18,333 nucleotides of DNA, from the NCBI GenBank assembly GCA_028288985.1, contig JAQGHE010000024.1:1-18333 (forward strand). Direction: 5' to 3'. The position numbers were made by a program, and so were the translations under genes. This stretch comes from Candidatus Saccharimonadota bacterium (GTDB taxonomy: Bacteria > Patescibacteriota > Saccharimonadia > Saccharimonadales > UBA10212). Under the pieces are notes generated by a model. The model did no database searches. It saw only the letters and a list, made by a program, of their open reading frames with translations, and had not been told where the DNA came from. This document shows positions 7,769 to 15,494 of the stretch, piece after piece; position 1 is the first letter of the stretch, and the number at the start of each line of letters is the position of its first letter.

Positions 7769-8301
7769 TAAATATCTTAGGCATGGCCGGCTCCGGAAAG
7801 AGTACTCAGGGCAAGCTGTTGGCGGAGCGGATAGGCTGTATTTGGGAGTCCAGCGGCGATTTGCACCGCAAAAAACTTACCGGACCTGCTAGAGAGGATA
7901 TGCTAAGCGGCAAACTGATCCGCGATGAAGTTACACTGGCTTTTCTAGCAGAAGAATTCGAAAAAATGCACGTTGATGGCACGGAATTTGTGTTCGACGG
8001 CTTTCCTAGAAGTCTGAAGCAGGCGGAGTGGCTGGTGGACAATGTCAGAAACGGAAAGATCAAGATGACTGGCATAATTCACCTGGTAGCCCACAAAGAA
8101 ATAGCACTGGAACGCTTGATGCACCGATCAAGGAAGGACGATACTGAACCGGCTATTGCCCGTCGCCTTTCGGACTACGAACAGACTATATTGCCGATCC
8201 TGGATTATTTGAGAAGTGAGGGAATGCCGGTTTTCGACATCGAAGCCGACGATTCCATTAAAGAGGTTGAACTTAAAATAGACGAAGCTCTGGGGGTTTA
8301 A
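7765..8301 (+). CDS. adk: Adenylate kinase family nucleoside monophosphate kinase (LID-less)
   Basis: P-loop kinase that moves phosphate between ATP and a nucleoside monophosphate, most likely AMP. It has the P-loop GMAGSGKST (6-14) and FDGFPRSLKQAEWL (77-90), the family signature containing the catalytic Arg. HRSRKDDTEPAIARRLSDYE (120-139) carries the lid and phosphate-binding arginines. At 178 residues it lacks the zinc-type LID insertion of long bacterial Adk (about 214 residues); the LID is replaced by a short loop around SRKDD. In place of the usual NMP-binding TGD it has SSGDLHRKK, so NMP specificity is less certain. It overlaps yqeY by 4 bases and is followed after 3 bases by map, a pairing (adk-map) common in bacterial ribosomal-protein operons. 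Confidence 0.88.
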   Translation: MINILGMAGSGKSTQGKLLAERIGCIWESSGDLHRKKLTGPAREDMLSGKLIRDEVTLAFLAEEFEKMHVDGTEFVFDGFPRSLKQAEWLVDNVRNGKIKMTGIIHLVAHKEIALERLMHRSRKDDTEPAIARRLSDYEQTILPILDYLRSEGMPVFDIEADDSIKEVELKIDEALGV

Positions 8302-8304
8302 TCT

Positions 8305-9057
8305 ATGAAACCTAAGACTGAAGCCGAGATTGAGCTGATGAGAGTAGGTGGTCAGAAACTGGCACTGATCCTCAATAAGTTAGCTGGTGAAGTTAAGCCG
8401 GGGGTGTCCGGTAAGGATATTGCCGCCATCGCCGCCGCCGAGGTTAAAAAAGCCGACCTTCAACCCATACTGCTGGGCTACGAGGGCTACCCGGACGTTA
8501 TTTGTATCTCTGTCAATGACGGTATCGTCCACGGTGTCCCTACCGCCACGCCGTTCAAAGAAGGCGATGTGGTCAAACTCGACCTGACGGTAGCCAATAA
8601 AGGGATGGTTGTAGACTCCGCTCTGACGGTTGTTGCCGGCGATGCCAAGCCATCTGCCGATGTGCAGCGCCTATTATCTGCCAGCAAGGCATCGCTTGAT
8701 GCCGGAATTGCCGCTATCAAAGGCGACGGCACCAGGGTAGGTGATATCGCCGCGGCTGTCCAAGACGTGCTAGACAAGCATAAACTGGGCATTGTCCGGG
8801 ATCTGGTGGGTCACGGCGTAGGCTATGGTGTTCATGAAGATCCTAACGTCCCCAATTACGGTGTAGCCGGTACGGGACCAACCCTTATGAGCGGTATGAC
8901 TATCGCCATCGAGCCGATGGCGACGCTTGGCGACTGGCATGTAGACTTTTTGGCTGACGGTTGGACCGTAGCCACCCACGACGGCTCACTTTCAGCGCAT
9001 TTTGAGCACACTGTGCTTATCACCGAAGACGGCGCCGAAATCCTAACCTTGCCATAA
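8305..9057 (+). CDS. map: Type I methionine aminopeptidase
   Basis: Dinuclear metalloprotease that removes the initiator Met after deformylation. All five metal ligands of the family are recognisable: Asp93 (KLDLTV), Asp104 (MVVDSALT), His170 (GHGVGYGVHEDP), Glu203 (AIEPM) and Glu234 (EHTVLI). His76 (IVHGVP) and His177 (VHEDP) match the substrate-side histidines. The 250 residues are the standard length for the bacterial enzyme with no N-terminal extension. ATG 8305 has GGGGG at 8292-8296 as ribosome binding site, inside the end of adk. It ends the rpsU-yqeY-adk-map run; ftsA follows with its own promoter. Confidence 0.97.
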   Translation: MKPKTEAEIELMRVGGQKLALILNKLAGEVKPGVSGKDIAAIAAAEVKKADLQPILLGYEGYPDVICISVNDGIVHGVPTATPFKEGDVVKLDLTVANKGMVVDSALTVVAGDAKPSADVQRLLSASKASLDAGIAAIKGDGTRVGDIAAAVQDVLDKHKLGIVRDLVGHGVGYGVHEDPNVPNYGVAGTGPTLMSGMTIAIEPMATLGDWHVDFLADGWTVATHDGSLSAHFEHTVLITEDGAEILTLP

Positions 9058-9088
9058 CCGCTAAGCTTGTCAGGGGTAACCTCTAGCG
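9058..9088 (+). other. Hairpin after map overlapping the ftsA promoter
   Basis: CCGCTA pairs with TAGCGG (stem near 9058-9063 and 9084-9089), enclosing a smaller AGG/CCT stem. There is no T-run, so a classical terminator is not supported. The -35 element of the ftsA promoter lies inside the loop. Confidence 0.35.
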
Positions 9089-9113
9089 GTATACTGCGGG
9101 AAAGACGTATAAT
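9067..9113 (+). promoter_or_regulatory. Tandem promoter elements for ftsA
   Basis: TTGTCA (9067-9072) and TATACT (9090-9095) are 17 bases apart, giving a start near 9102 and a leader of about 26 bases. A second, perfect -10 TATAAT (9108-9113) lacks a clear -35 and would start near 9120, leaving only about 8 bases before the ATG. No Shine-Dalgarno sequence precedes the ftsA ATG. Confidence 0.6.
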
Positions 9114-9127
9114 ATAAAACATAAATA

Positions 9128-10363
9128 ATGAATGAACAAAAACTCTCGTACTTTATAGGACTGGATATCGGAACCACCGGCGTGCGCTGCGTAGTGGGAG
9201 AGCTGGCATCGGATGCCGCGACACCAAGCATCATCGGCTTTTCCGAGGCCGAGAACACCGGTATGCGCAAAGGAAACGTAGCCCATGTAGACGAAGTGGC
9301 TGAAGCCATTATCAAAGCCGTATCCGAAGCGGAGAGAATGAGTGGCCGGGAGATAAATAAGGCTACGGTTAACATTAACGGCTCCCACGTAGAGGGTATC
9401 AACTCCAAAGGAGTTATCGCCATTAGCTCGCCGGACCGCCACATCTCCCAGGAAGACCGAGCCCGAGTAGAAGAAGCCGCGACTATCGTCCAGCTTCCCC
9501 CCAACAAGGATATAATCCAGGTTTTTGCCAAGAATTACCGCCTAGATGGACAAGAAAATATCAAGGACCCCGTTGGTATGCAAGGTGTTCGCCTAGAAGT
9601 TGATACCCATATGGTGCTTTCCAGCACCCCGGCACTTAGAGGTTTGGATCAGGCCTTAGAGAAAGCAGAGATTCGGCCCACTCACCACACCATTACCAGT
9701 CTGGCGGCAGCCGAGGCGCTGCTGGATCGCAAGCAGAAAGAATCCGGCGTAGCCGTTTTGGATATTGGTGCGGCCACTACCAACCTGGTGGTCATAGAAG
9801 ACGGCGAAGTTGAGCACGTGGCCGTAATACCTATGGGCGGTAACCATATAACTAATGACCTGGCTATCGGCCTCAGGACCGAGCTGGACATTGCCGAACT
9901 GGTTAAGTTAAAGCACGCCAGCCTTGCTAAATCCGCCAGCGGCGAAACCAGCTTTGTACGCAGCGGCGAGGAACTCCACTTTGACCGCCAAATGATACGC
10001 ATGATCGCCGCCGCTAGGGTAGAAGAACTTTTAGAATATGTCGATAAAGAATTTAAGAAGATTCACCGCTCACGCAAACTTCCCGGCGGAGTGGTGATGA
10101 CCGGCGGGACCTCCAAGCTGCCGGGACTGGTGGATCTTGCCAAAGACACTTTGGAGCTGCCGGCGCGCATCGGCGGCTGGAAGCACATCACCCGCGTGGT
10201 AGACGGTCTGGACGAAAACCGCTTCGCGCCGGCCGTAGGTTTGATGCTGCTTGATATGTATCTTGGTCCTTCAAGCGGGGAGGGGATGGTGGATTTTGAG
10301 CCCGGCATCCTCAAGTCGGTAAATACCAGCTTGAACACTCTTTTTAACCGCTTAAAAAAATAG
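9128..10363 (+). CDS. ftsA: Cell division protein FtsA
   Basis: Actin-like ATPase that tethers FtsZ filaments to the membrane and recruits the divisome. In the 411 residues are phosphate-1 motif GLDIGTTGVRCVVG (11-24), the 1C subdomain region typical of FtsA (about 85-165, with SHVEGINSKGVIAI), phosphate-2 motif LDIGAATTNLVV (211-222) and adenosine motif GGVVMTGGTSKLPGL (320-334). The C-terminal 19 residues (393-411, ILKSVNTSLNTLFNRLKK) form an amphipathic helix with basic residues, the membrane-targeting sequence. The start is ATG 9128 without a ribosome binding site. ftsZ follows after 134 bases. Confident. Confidence 0.96.
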   Translation: MNEQKLSYFIGLDIGTTGVRCVVGELASDAATPSIIGFSEAENTGMRKGNVAHVDEVAEAIIKAVSEAERMSGREINKATVNINGSHVEGINSKGVIAISSPDRHISQEDRARVEEAATIVQLPPNKDIIQVFAKNYRLDGQENIKDPVGMQGVRLEVDTHMVLSSTPALRGLDQALEKAEIRPTHHTITSLAAAEALLDRKQKESGVAVLDIGAATTNLVVIEDGEVEHVAVIPMGGNHITNDLAIGLRTELDIAELVKLKHASLAKSASGETSFVRSGEELHFDRQMIRMIAAARVEELLEYVDKEFKKIHRSRKLPGGVVMTGGTSKLPGLVDLAKDTLELPARIGGWKHITRVVDGLDENRFAPAVGLMLLDMYLGPSSGEGMVDFEPGILKSVNTSLNTLFNRLKK

Positions 10364-10435
10364 CCGGGGCCAGTAGGCGGGCAAGCATCCATATTGTACT
10401 CGCAGCCGCTTCCACAAAATTGCCCTGAGTATTAA

Positions 10436-10465
10436 TTGCATTCAAAAGTCAGAATTGCTTATAAT
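10436..10465 (+). promoter_or_regulatory. Promoter for ftsZ
   Basis: TTGCAT (10436-10441) and the consensus -10 TATAAT (10460-10465) are 18 bases apart. The expected start is near 10472, leaving a 26-base leader that contains the GGAG (10489-10492) ribosome binding site 5 bases before ATG 10498. Confidence 0.65.
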
Positions 10466-10497
10466 AGACATAGCTAATTCTAAGAAGTGGAGAACTT

Positions 10498-11853
10498 ATG
10501 CCCCAGGTAGACCCTGCAATTGAAACTTTCGCCCGTATTAAAGTAATAGGAGTAGGTGGAGCCGGGGGTGCGGCTATTAACCGCATGGTAGAAGCCGGGG
10601 TATCGGGGGTAGATTTTATAGCGATTAATACTGACGCCCAAGCCCTGCATCATAGTAAAGCCGCTCAGAAAGTTCATATCGGCAGTGAAACTACCAGGGG
10701 CCTGGGAGCCGGCGCGGATCCGGAGATGGGCGAGCGTGCTGCCACGGAATCGGTTGATGATATTAAGTCAGTTGTAGCCGGTGCCGACATGGTCTTTGTA
10801 ACCTTTGGAGCCGGCGGCGGAACCGGCAGCGGCGCGGGACACGTCGTCGCTAAACTGGCTAAGGAAAGCGGCGCGCTGGTTGTGGGCTTTGCTACCAAGC
10901 CGTTTGCTTTTGAGGGCGAAAAGCGCCGCCGCAACGCCGAAATGGCGATCGAAAAACTACGCTCTCAGGTAGATACGTTAATCACTATTCCTAACGATAA
11001 ACTACTACAGACGATTGACCGCCGTACGCCTTTGCTTGAAGCCTTCAAAGTGGCCGACGATGTGCTGCGCCAGGGCGTTCAGGGTATCTCGGATCTTATA
11101 ACTGTCCACGGTCTGGTCAATCTTGACTTCGCAGACGTTAAGACCGTCATGAGCAATGCCGGTTCAGCATTAATGGGTATTGGCCGAGCTAGCGGTGAAA
11201 ATAGAGCCGTTGACGCCGCACAGCAGGCTATCAGCTCTCCGCTGCTGGAAGTTTCCATTGATGGAGCCCGTGGCATTCTCTTCAACGTCATCGGCGGTCT
11301 GGATATGAGCATGCATGAAATCAATACAGTGGCCGAGACCATCACGGGCGCTGCCGATCACGAAGCTAATATCATTTTCGGAGCCACTATTAACCCTGAT
11401 CTGGAAGGTGAGGTCATCGTGACAGTTGTTGCTACCGGTTTTGATGACGCCTATTTCGCCACCCGTGACGCTAAAGCGGCCGACCTTATGCGCAGGGTGG
11501 GCTCGCGCCAAAGCTCCTTTACCCCCGACCAGCAGGTTGATGAGGAAACGATGGCCGGACTAGACATGGAATTAAAAGAGCCGGAAGAAGCCTCTGATGT
11601 CCATGATTTTCATAAGGATGACGACGCCCCGAACATCTGGGCTCTAGGCGAGGAAGATAAAGACAAAGCCGAAGACCGCGACGAGGAACTGGAAAAACCG
11701 TCATTCCTGCGCCGTTTTACAGCCAGGCGCGGTAGCCAGGACCAGGATCCGGCCATTGTCGAAGACGAAGATGAGCAGTCCGATGACGAAACTGAAGAAA
11801 AAGCCGGCAAAAAAGATGAGCCTGCTCAAAAATCCAAGAAATTAAAGAAGTAA
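10498..11853 (+). CDS. ftsZ: Cell division protein FtsZ with extended acidic C-terminal tail
   Basis: Tubulin-like GTPase that forms the Z-ring. The core (about 12-320) has VIGVGGAGGAAINRM and the nucleotide signature GAGGGTGSGAG (104-114), where most FtsZ have GGGTGTG. The T7 synergy loop is NLDFADV (208-214), whose aspartates complete the GTPase site of the next subunit. After a variable linker come DAPNIWALGEE (376-386) and then KPSFLRRF (400-407). The latter resembles the conserved C-terminal peptide (consensus around PxFLRR) that binds FtsA. Unlike most FtsZ, the protein continues for 44 more residues (408-451), first acidic and then ending in a Lys-rich stretch. Promoter and GGAG site support ATG 10498. 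Confidence 0.95.
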   Translation: MPQVDPAIETFARIKVIGVGGAGGAAINRMVEAGVSGVDFIAINTDAQALHHSKAAQKVHIGSETTRGLGAGADPEMGERAATESVDDIKSVVAGADMVFVTFGAGGGTGSGAGHVVAKLAKESGALVVGFATKPFAFEGEKRRRNAEMAIEKLRSQVDTLITIPNDKLLQTIDRRTPLLEAFKVADDVLRQGVQGISDLITVHGLVNLDFADVKTVMSNAGSALMGIGRASGENRAVDAAQQAISSPLLEVSIDGARGILFNVIGGLDMSMHEINTVAETITGAADHEANIIFGATINPDLEGEVIVTVVATGFDDAYFATRDAKAADLMRRVGSRQSSFTPDQQVDEETMAGLDMELKEPEEASDVHDFHKDDDAPNIWALGEEDKDKAEDRDEELEKPSFLRRFTARRGSQDQDPAIVEDEDEQSDDETEEKAGKKDEPAQKSKKLKK

Positions 11854-11924
11854 TAAAACCAAACTTTTCACTTTGTGATTAATACAGCAAAAAATACTTG
11901 CACAAGCACCATGGGTGGGGTTAA

Positions 11925-11930
11925 TATAAT
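11925..11930 (+). promoter_or_regulatory. -10 element of the nrdR promoter
   Basis: A consensus TATAAT lies here, with the transcription start expected near 11937. No convincing -35 hexamer is found at 16-18 bases; TTGCAC at 11898-11903 is 21 bases away. Confidence 0.5.
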
Positions 11931-11938
11931 AGTCACTA

Positions 11939-11954
11939 ACACTACATGTAGTGA
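11939..11954 (+). promoter_or_regulatory. NrdR box (operator) upstream of nrdR
   Basis: ACACTACATGTAGTGA contains a perfect 14-base palindrome (11940-11953) and matches the NrdR box pattern known from other bacteria (close to ACACTATATATAGTGT). It begins about 9 bases after the -10, at the predicted transcription start, a position suited to repression. NrdR normally binds two boxes about three helical turns apart; only one is clear here. A poor candidate around CCATGG (11909-11914) is centred 35 bases upstream. Confidence 0.7.
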
Positions 11955-11996
11955 TGGCACCTTAAATAACAGTTTGAGAATAGAGGTAAAATACAC

Positions 11997-12494
11997 ATGA
12001 AATGCCACCATTGCGGTTCATGCGAAAACAAGGTTATAGAGTCACGCGATGTCGCAGACGGCGAAGCTATTAGACGCCGCCGAGAATGTCTGAAATGCGG
12101 CCACAGATTCACGACTTATGAGCGCCTGGAGCGGCCAAGTTTGGTGGTAGTCAAGCGTAATGGTACCCGTCAGTTATTTAGTCGCGAAAAACTACTGGCA
12201 GGGTTGCAGCACGCTTGCGAGAAAACTCCGGTTACCAACCTGCAGCTGGAAAGCTTTGTAGCGCAGGTGGAAAGGGCTCTGTATGAGCGCGGCGAACCGG
12301 AAATATCCTCCACAGACATAGGCGAAATGATAATGGAAGGCCTGCCGAAGCTTAGCGAGGTTGCGTACGTCCGTTTTGCCAGTGTTTATCGAAATTTCAA
12401 AGATATCACTAGCTTTGAAAAAGAATTGTCGCGCATCCGCGAAAACCGGGGCGAGACTGAAAAACCCGCCTCTAAAACCTCAGCTGGAAAATAA
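11997..12494 (+). CDS. nrdR: Transcriptional repressor NrdR
   Basis: Zinc-ribbon/ATP-cone repressor of ribonucleotide reductase genes. It senses ATP/dATP and shuts off synthesis when dATP is high. The N-terminal zinc ribbon has CHHCGS and CLKCGHRF (cysteine pairs at 3/6 and 31/34), with the usual basic stretch IRRRREC between them. The ATP-cone spans about 48-138 and starts SLVVVKRNGTRQLFSREKL, including the conserved VVKRNG. Length is 165 residues (family about 150), with a short low-complexity tail ETEKPASKTSAGK. AGAGGT (11982-11987) lies 9 bases before ATG 11997. It has an NrdR box at its own promoter and sits directly upstream of nrdJ, its presumed target. Confidence 0.96.
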   Translation: MKCHHCGSCENKVIESRDVADGEAIRRRRECLKCGHRFTTYERLERPSLVVVKRNGTRQLFSREKLLAGLQHACEKTPVTNLQLESFVAQVERALYERGEPEISSTDIGEMIMEGLPKLSEVAYVRFASVYRNFKDITSFEKELSRIRENRGETEKPASKTSAGK

Positions 12495-12527
12495 AAACCA
12501 AATAGAAAAAATCGACAAGTTAACATG

Positions 12528-12556
12528 TTGCTTTAGGCCATTCTTGGAGTTATCAT
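12528..12556 (+). promoter_or_regulatory. Promoter for nrdJ
   Basis: TTGCTT (12528-12533) and TATCAT (12551-12556) are 17 bases apart. Transcription would begin near 12563, exactly where a structured RNA leader begins. A small palindrome AACATGTT (12522-12529) touches the -35, but it does not match the NrdR box. Confidence 0.5.
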
Positions 12557-12566
12557 GAGGATAGTC

Positions 12567-12624
12567 TAGAGGAGCAAAAAGGGTGGTGCTTTTTGAGAGA
12601 CCAAGCACTAACTGGCTAGCTCTA
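12567..12624 (+). ncRNA. Structured 5' leader of nrdJ, candidate cis-regulatory RNA
   Basis: Two folds compete. In fold A the element is closed by TAGAG (12567-12571) with CTCTA (12620-12624). It continues with AGC (12573-12575) and GCT (12615-12617), where 12615-12617 reads GCT once aligned as G-C-T, and holds an inner hairpin TGGTGCTT (12584-12591) with AAGCACTA (12603-12610), one G-U pair. In fold B, CAAAAAG (12575-12581) pairs with CTTTTTG (12589-12595) around loop GGTGGTG, which destroys the inner hairpin of fold A. The leader starts at the predicted transcription start and is followed by an unstructured A-rich stretch to the ribosome binding site. I recall a published candidate RNA motif named nrdJ found upstream of such genes, but cannot test the match. 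No B12-riboswitch signature (such as GCCACTG) is present. Confidence 0.5.
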
Positions 12625-12677
12625 AACAAAAACTACAAAAAATAAACTAACAACTAAAAAAACGAGGGGTAGTTATC

Positions 12678-15494
12678 ATGGCGCAAGCTACAAATATCAA
12701 AGTAAAACGGCTCTATACGCCCGCAAAAACCAAGGCGTATGACAGCTTGAAGTGGGTCAAACGAGACTCCCTGATCGCCAACCCGGGCACGGGCAAAGCT
12801 GTCTTTGAGCAGAACGACGTAGAATTTCCAGAAGGCTGGAGCTTGAACGCCATTAATATAGTCGCCCAGAAATATTTCACCGGTACCCCTGGTGCCAAAG
12901 GCCGTGAATCTTCCCTCAAACACCTGATTGACCGCGTAGCTGACACCATTGCCCGCCACGGCTTGCAAGAAGGTTACTTTGTCTCTGAAGTTGAAGCCGA
13001 TGACTTTCGTGAGGAACTCAAATTTATTCTAGCTACCCAGCGCGCCTCTTTTAACTCACCCGTCTGGTTCAATATTGGAGTCCCAGAGCGCAGCCAGCAG
13101 GCCAGCGCCTGTTTCATCCTGGCTGTAGAAGACACCATGCCGGCTATTCTTAACTGGTACGCAGAAGAAGGCATGATCTTCAAGGGCGGCTCCGGATCCG
13201 GTATCAATGTCAGCACGCTGCGCAGTTCCAAGGAACGTCTCGGCAAGAGTGCCGGTACGGCTTCCGGACCGTTGTCCTTTATGCGTGGCGCAGATGCTTC
13301 CGCCGGCGCTATTAAAAGCGGCGGCAAGACCCGACGGGCTGCCAAGATGGTTATTTTGAATGTCGACCATCCTGACGTTCAAGAATTCGTTTGGTGCAAG
13401 GCCATCGAAGAACGCAAAGCCCGCGTGCTGGAGCAAGCTGGTTTTGATATGACCCTGGACGGCAAAGACAGCTTTAGTGTTCAGTATCAGAACGCTAATA
13501 ACTCCGTACGTATTACCGATGATTTCATGGAAGCGGTTGAGAATGACGCTGACTGGGACCTTCATGCCGTTACCGACGACCGTGTGGTAGAGACCGTACG
13601 TGCCCGCGACATTTGGCGCCAAATTGCCGAAGCCGCATGGGAGTGCGCCGACCCGGGGCTGCAGTTTGATACCACTATCAACAAGTGGCACACTGCGCCT
13701 AACGCCGGCCGCATCAACGCTAGCAACCCCTGTAGCGAATACATGCACCTTGATGATTCGGCTTGTAACTTGGCCTCCATAAACTTACTTAGATACTTAA
13801 ATGACGACTTTAGTTTCGATATCGGAGCCTTCAAGCACACCGTAGAAATAATGTTTACGGCTCAGGAAATACTGGTAGGCTACAGCGAATATCCAACCAA
13901 AAATATCGGCAAGAATGCCCGCGCTTACCGCGAACTGGGGCTGGGTTATGCCAACCTGGGTGCCATGCTGATGGCTCAGGGCTTACCATATGATTCTGAC
14001 GAAGGCCGCGCGCAGGCCGCCGCCGTTACGGCTTTAATGACTGGTATGGCTTACGCCACCAGCGCCCGCCTGGCTAAGAAAGTCGGCCCTTTTGCCGGCT
14101 ATAACAAAGACCGCGAAGGTATGAATAAAGTACTTAAAATGCACCGCGCTGAAGTCGATAAAATAGATGCCTCCGCAGTCAGCGAGGAATTACTTTCGGC
14201 GGCGGCCAGCGCCTGGGACGAAGCCGTAGAGCTGGCGGAGGCTTTTGGCGTACGTAACTCTCAAGCCACAGTGCTGGCACCTACCGGCACTATCGGTCTT
14301 ATGATGGACTGTGACACTACCGGAATTGAACCGGACTTGGGCCTTGTTAAGGTTAAAAAACTGGTAGGCGGCGGGACGATGAGTATCGTCAACCAAACTG
14401 TTCCTAGGGCCTTGCGCGCTCTTGGTTACACCAAAGCTCAAACGGACGACATAGTGGCCTACATCGACACCGAAAAAACTATCATCGGCGCCCCTCACCT
14501 AAAAGAAGAACACCTGAACGTCTTTGCTTGCAGCATGGGCGACAACGCAATTCATTACCTAGGCCACGTGAAGATGATGGCTGCGGTACAACCCTTCCTG
14601 TCAGGCGCTATAAGTAAGACTGTTAATATGCCCGAAGAGGCCAGCGTGGAGGACATTGAACAACTTCACCTGGATGCCTGGAAGATGGGGCTTAAAGCCG
14701 TCGCCATCTACCGCGACAACTGTAAAGTAGCCCAGCCGTTATCGATGGCCAAGAAAGAAGGGTCTGCGGCCCCCGAGGCAGTAGCCGCCCATACGGCCAT
14801 CACCCCAACCGAAGTCATAGAAGCCGTTCATGAATCAGTGATATTAAAGGGTGCCGTCCGACGCCAGCTGCCTAAGATCCGCAACTCCAAGACCTTTAAG
14901 TTCACGATTGCCGACAGCCGATGCTACATGACGGTCGGCGAGTACGAAGATGGTACTCCGGGCGAGCTATTTGTTAGCACTGCCAAGATGGGCTCGACCC
15001 TTAGGGGTGTCATGGATGCCTTTGCCGTATCTGTTAGTTACGGTCTGCAGTTTGGGGTTCCGCTCAAGCAATATGTGCGCAACTTCACCAGCACCAGCTT
15101 TGCTCCATCGGGTATTACCGACGATCCGGAGATCCGTACCGCTAGCTCCATCATCGACTACATCTTCCGCAGATTAGGTAAGACTTACCTTAGCTTTGAT
15201 GATCAGCTGGAAGTCGGTCTGGCTTATATCGACGACATGCCGGTTAACCAGATAAATCTGCTGGATGATCAGGTTCAGATAGAGACCCCAGAACCCCAAG
15301 AGATAGTAGCTACGGCCAGCACGGCTATGAGTAGTTCGCAGCTGTCTCAAAAGGCTGAAGCGCCTTCTGGCAAGCCTTTCGAAGTTAAGAAAAAAGAGGA
15401 AGCCCCTATGTGCTTTAACTGCGGCAATATGACGCAGAGGGCCGGCAGCTGCTATGTCTGCACTGCCTGCGGCTCCACCACCGGCTGCTCCTAG
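12678..15494 (+). CDS. nrdJ: Vitamin B12-dependent (class II) ribonucleotide reductase
   Basis: Reduces ribonucleotides to deoxyribonucleotides using adenosylcobalamin to generate the thiyl radical; oxygen-independent, cytoplasmic. The 938 residues match the long class II form. NSPVWFNIG (126-134) is followed by the reductive-pair cysteine Cys145 in SACFILA. GGSGSGINVSTLRS lies at 170-183. NPCSE (350-354) supplies Asn350, the radical Cys352 and Glu354, and the second redox cysteine is Cys363 in SACNLASIN. The phosphate-binding segment is ATVLAPTGTIG (530-540). The C-terminus ends in a Cys-rich tail (CFNCG, CYVCTACG, GCS), the swinging cysteines and zinc site of this family. No NrdA ATP-cone is evident at the N-terminus. 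GAGGGG (12664-12669) supports ATG 12678. NrdR and the leader RNA probably control it. Confidence 0.96.
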   Translation: MAQATNIKVKRLYTPAKTKAYDSLKWVKRDSLIANPGTGKAVFEQNDVEFPEGWSLNAINIVAQKYFTGTPGAKGRESSLKHLIDRVADTIARHGLQEGYFVSEVEADDFREELKFILATQRASFNSPVWFNIGVPERSQQASACFILAVEDTMPAILNWYAEEGMIFKGGSGSGINVSTLRSSKERLGKSAGTASGPLSFMRGADASAGAIKSGGKTRRAAKMVILNVDHPDVQEFVWCKAIEERKARVLEQAGFDMTLDGKDSFSVQYQNANNSVRITDDFMEAVENDADWDLHAVTDDRVVETVRARDIWRQIAEAAWECADPGLQFDTTINKWHTAPNAGRINASNPCSEYMHLDDSACNLASINLLRYLNDDFSFDIGAFKHTVEIMFTAQEILVGYSEYPTKNIGKNARAYRELGLGYANLGAMLMAQGLPYDSDEGRAQAAAVTALMTGMAYATSARLAKKVGPFAGYNKDREGMNKVLKMHRAEVDKIDASAVSEELLSAAASAWDEAVELAEAFGVRNSQATVLAPTGTIGLMMDCDTTGIEPDLGLVKVKKLVGGGTMSIVNQTVPRALRALGYTKAQTDDIVAYIDTEKTIIGAPHLKEEHLNVFACSMGDNAIHYLGHVKMMAAVQPFLSGAISKTVNMPEEASVEDIEQLHLDAWKMGLKAVAIYRDNCKVAQPLSMAKKEGSAAPEAVAAHTAITPTEVIEAVHESVILKGAVRRQLPKIRNSKTFKFTIADSRCYMTVGEYEDGTPGELFVSTAKMGSTLRGVMDAFAVSVSYGLQFGVPLKQYVRNFTSTSFAPSGITDDPEIRTASSIIDYIFRRLGKTYLSFDDQLEVGLAYIDDMPVNQINLLDDQVQIETPEPQEIVATASTAMSSSQLSQKAEAPSGKPFEVKKKEEAPMCFNCGNMTQRAGSCYVCTACGSTTGCS

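Noticed and set aside
9058..9089. Terminator after map.
   Set aside because: The hairpin has no following T-run and overlaps the ftsA promoter.
9070..9531. 153-codon open frame on the minus strand over the start of ftsA.
   Set aside because: It is opposite conserved FtsA codons and composition gives low-complexity Ser-rich protein; a shadow frame.
11904..11919. Second NrdR box centred on CCATGG.
   Set aside because: It has poor similarity to the box and a 35-base centre distance, which is not a whole number of helical turns.
12575..12595. GGGTGGT in the nrdJ leader looks like the start of a T-box core.
   Set aside because: The ACC part of the bulge and both flanking antiterminator helices are missing, and nrdJ is not an amino-acid gene.
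12495..12677. Possible cobalamin riboswitch upstream of the B12-dependent enzyme.
   Set aside because: No B12-box-like GCCACTG or other conserved core was found; the leader is also too short for the usual fold.
13056..13748. 230-codon open frame on the minus strand inside nrdJ.
   Set aside because: It is antisense to a well-conserved gene, with no ribosome binding site or recognisable domain; a shadow frame.
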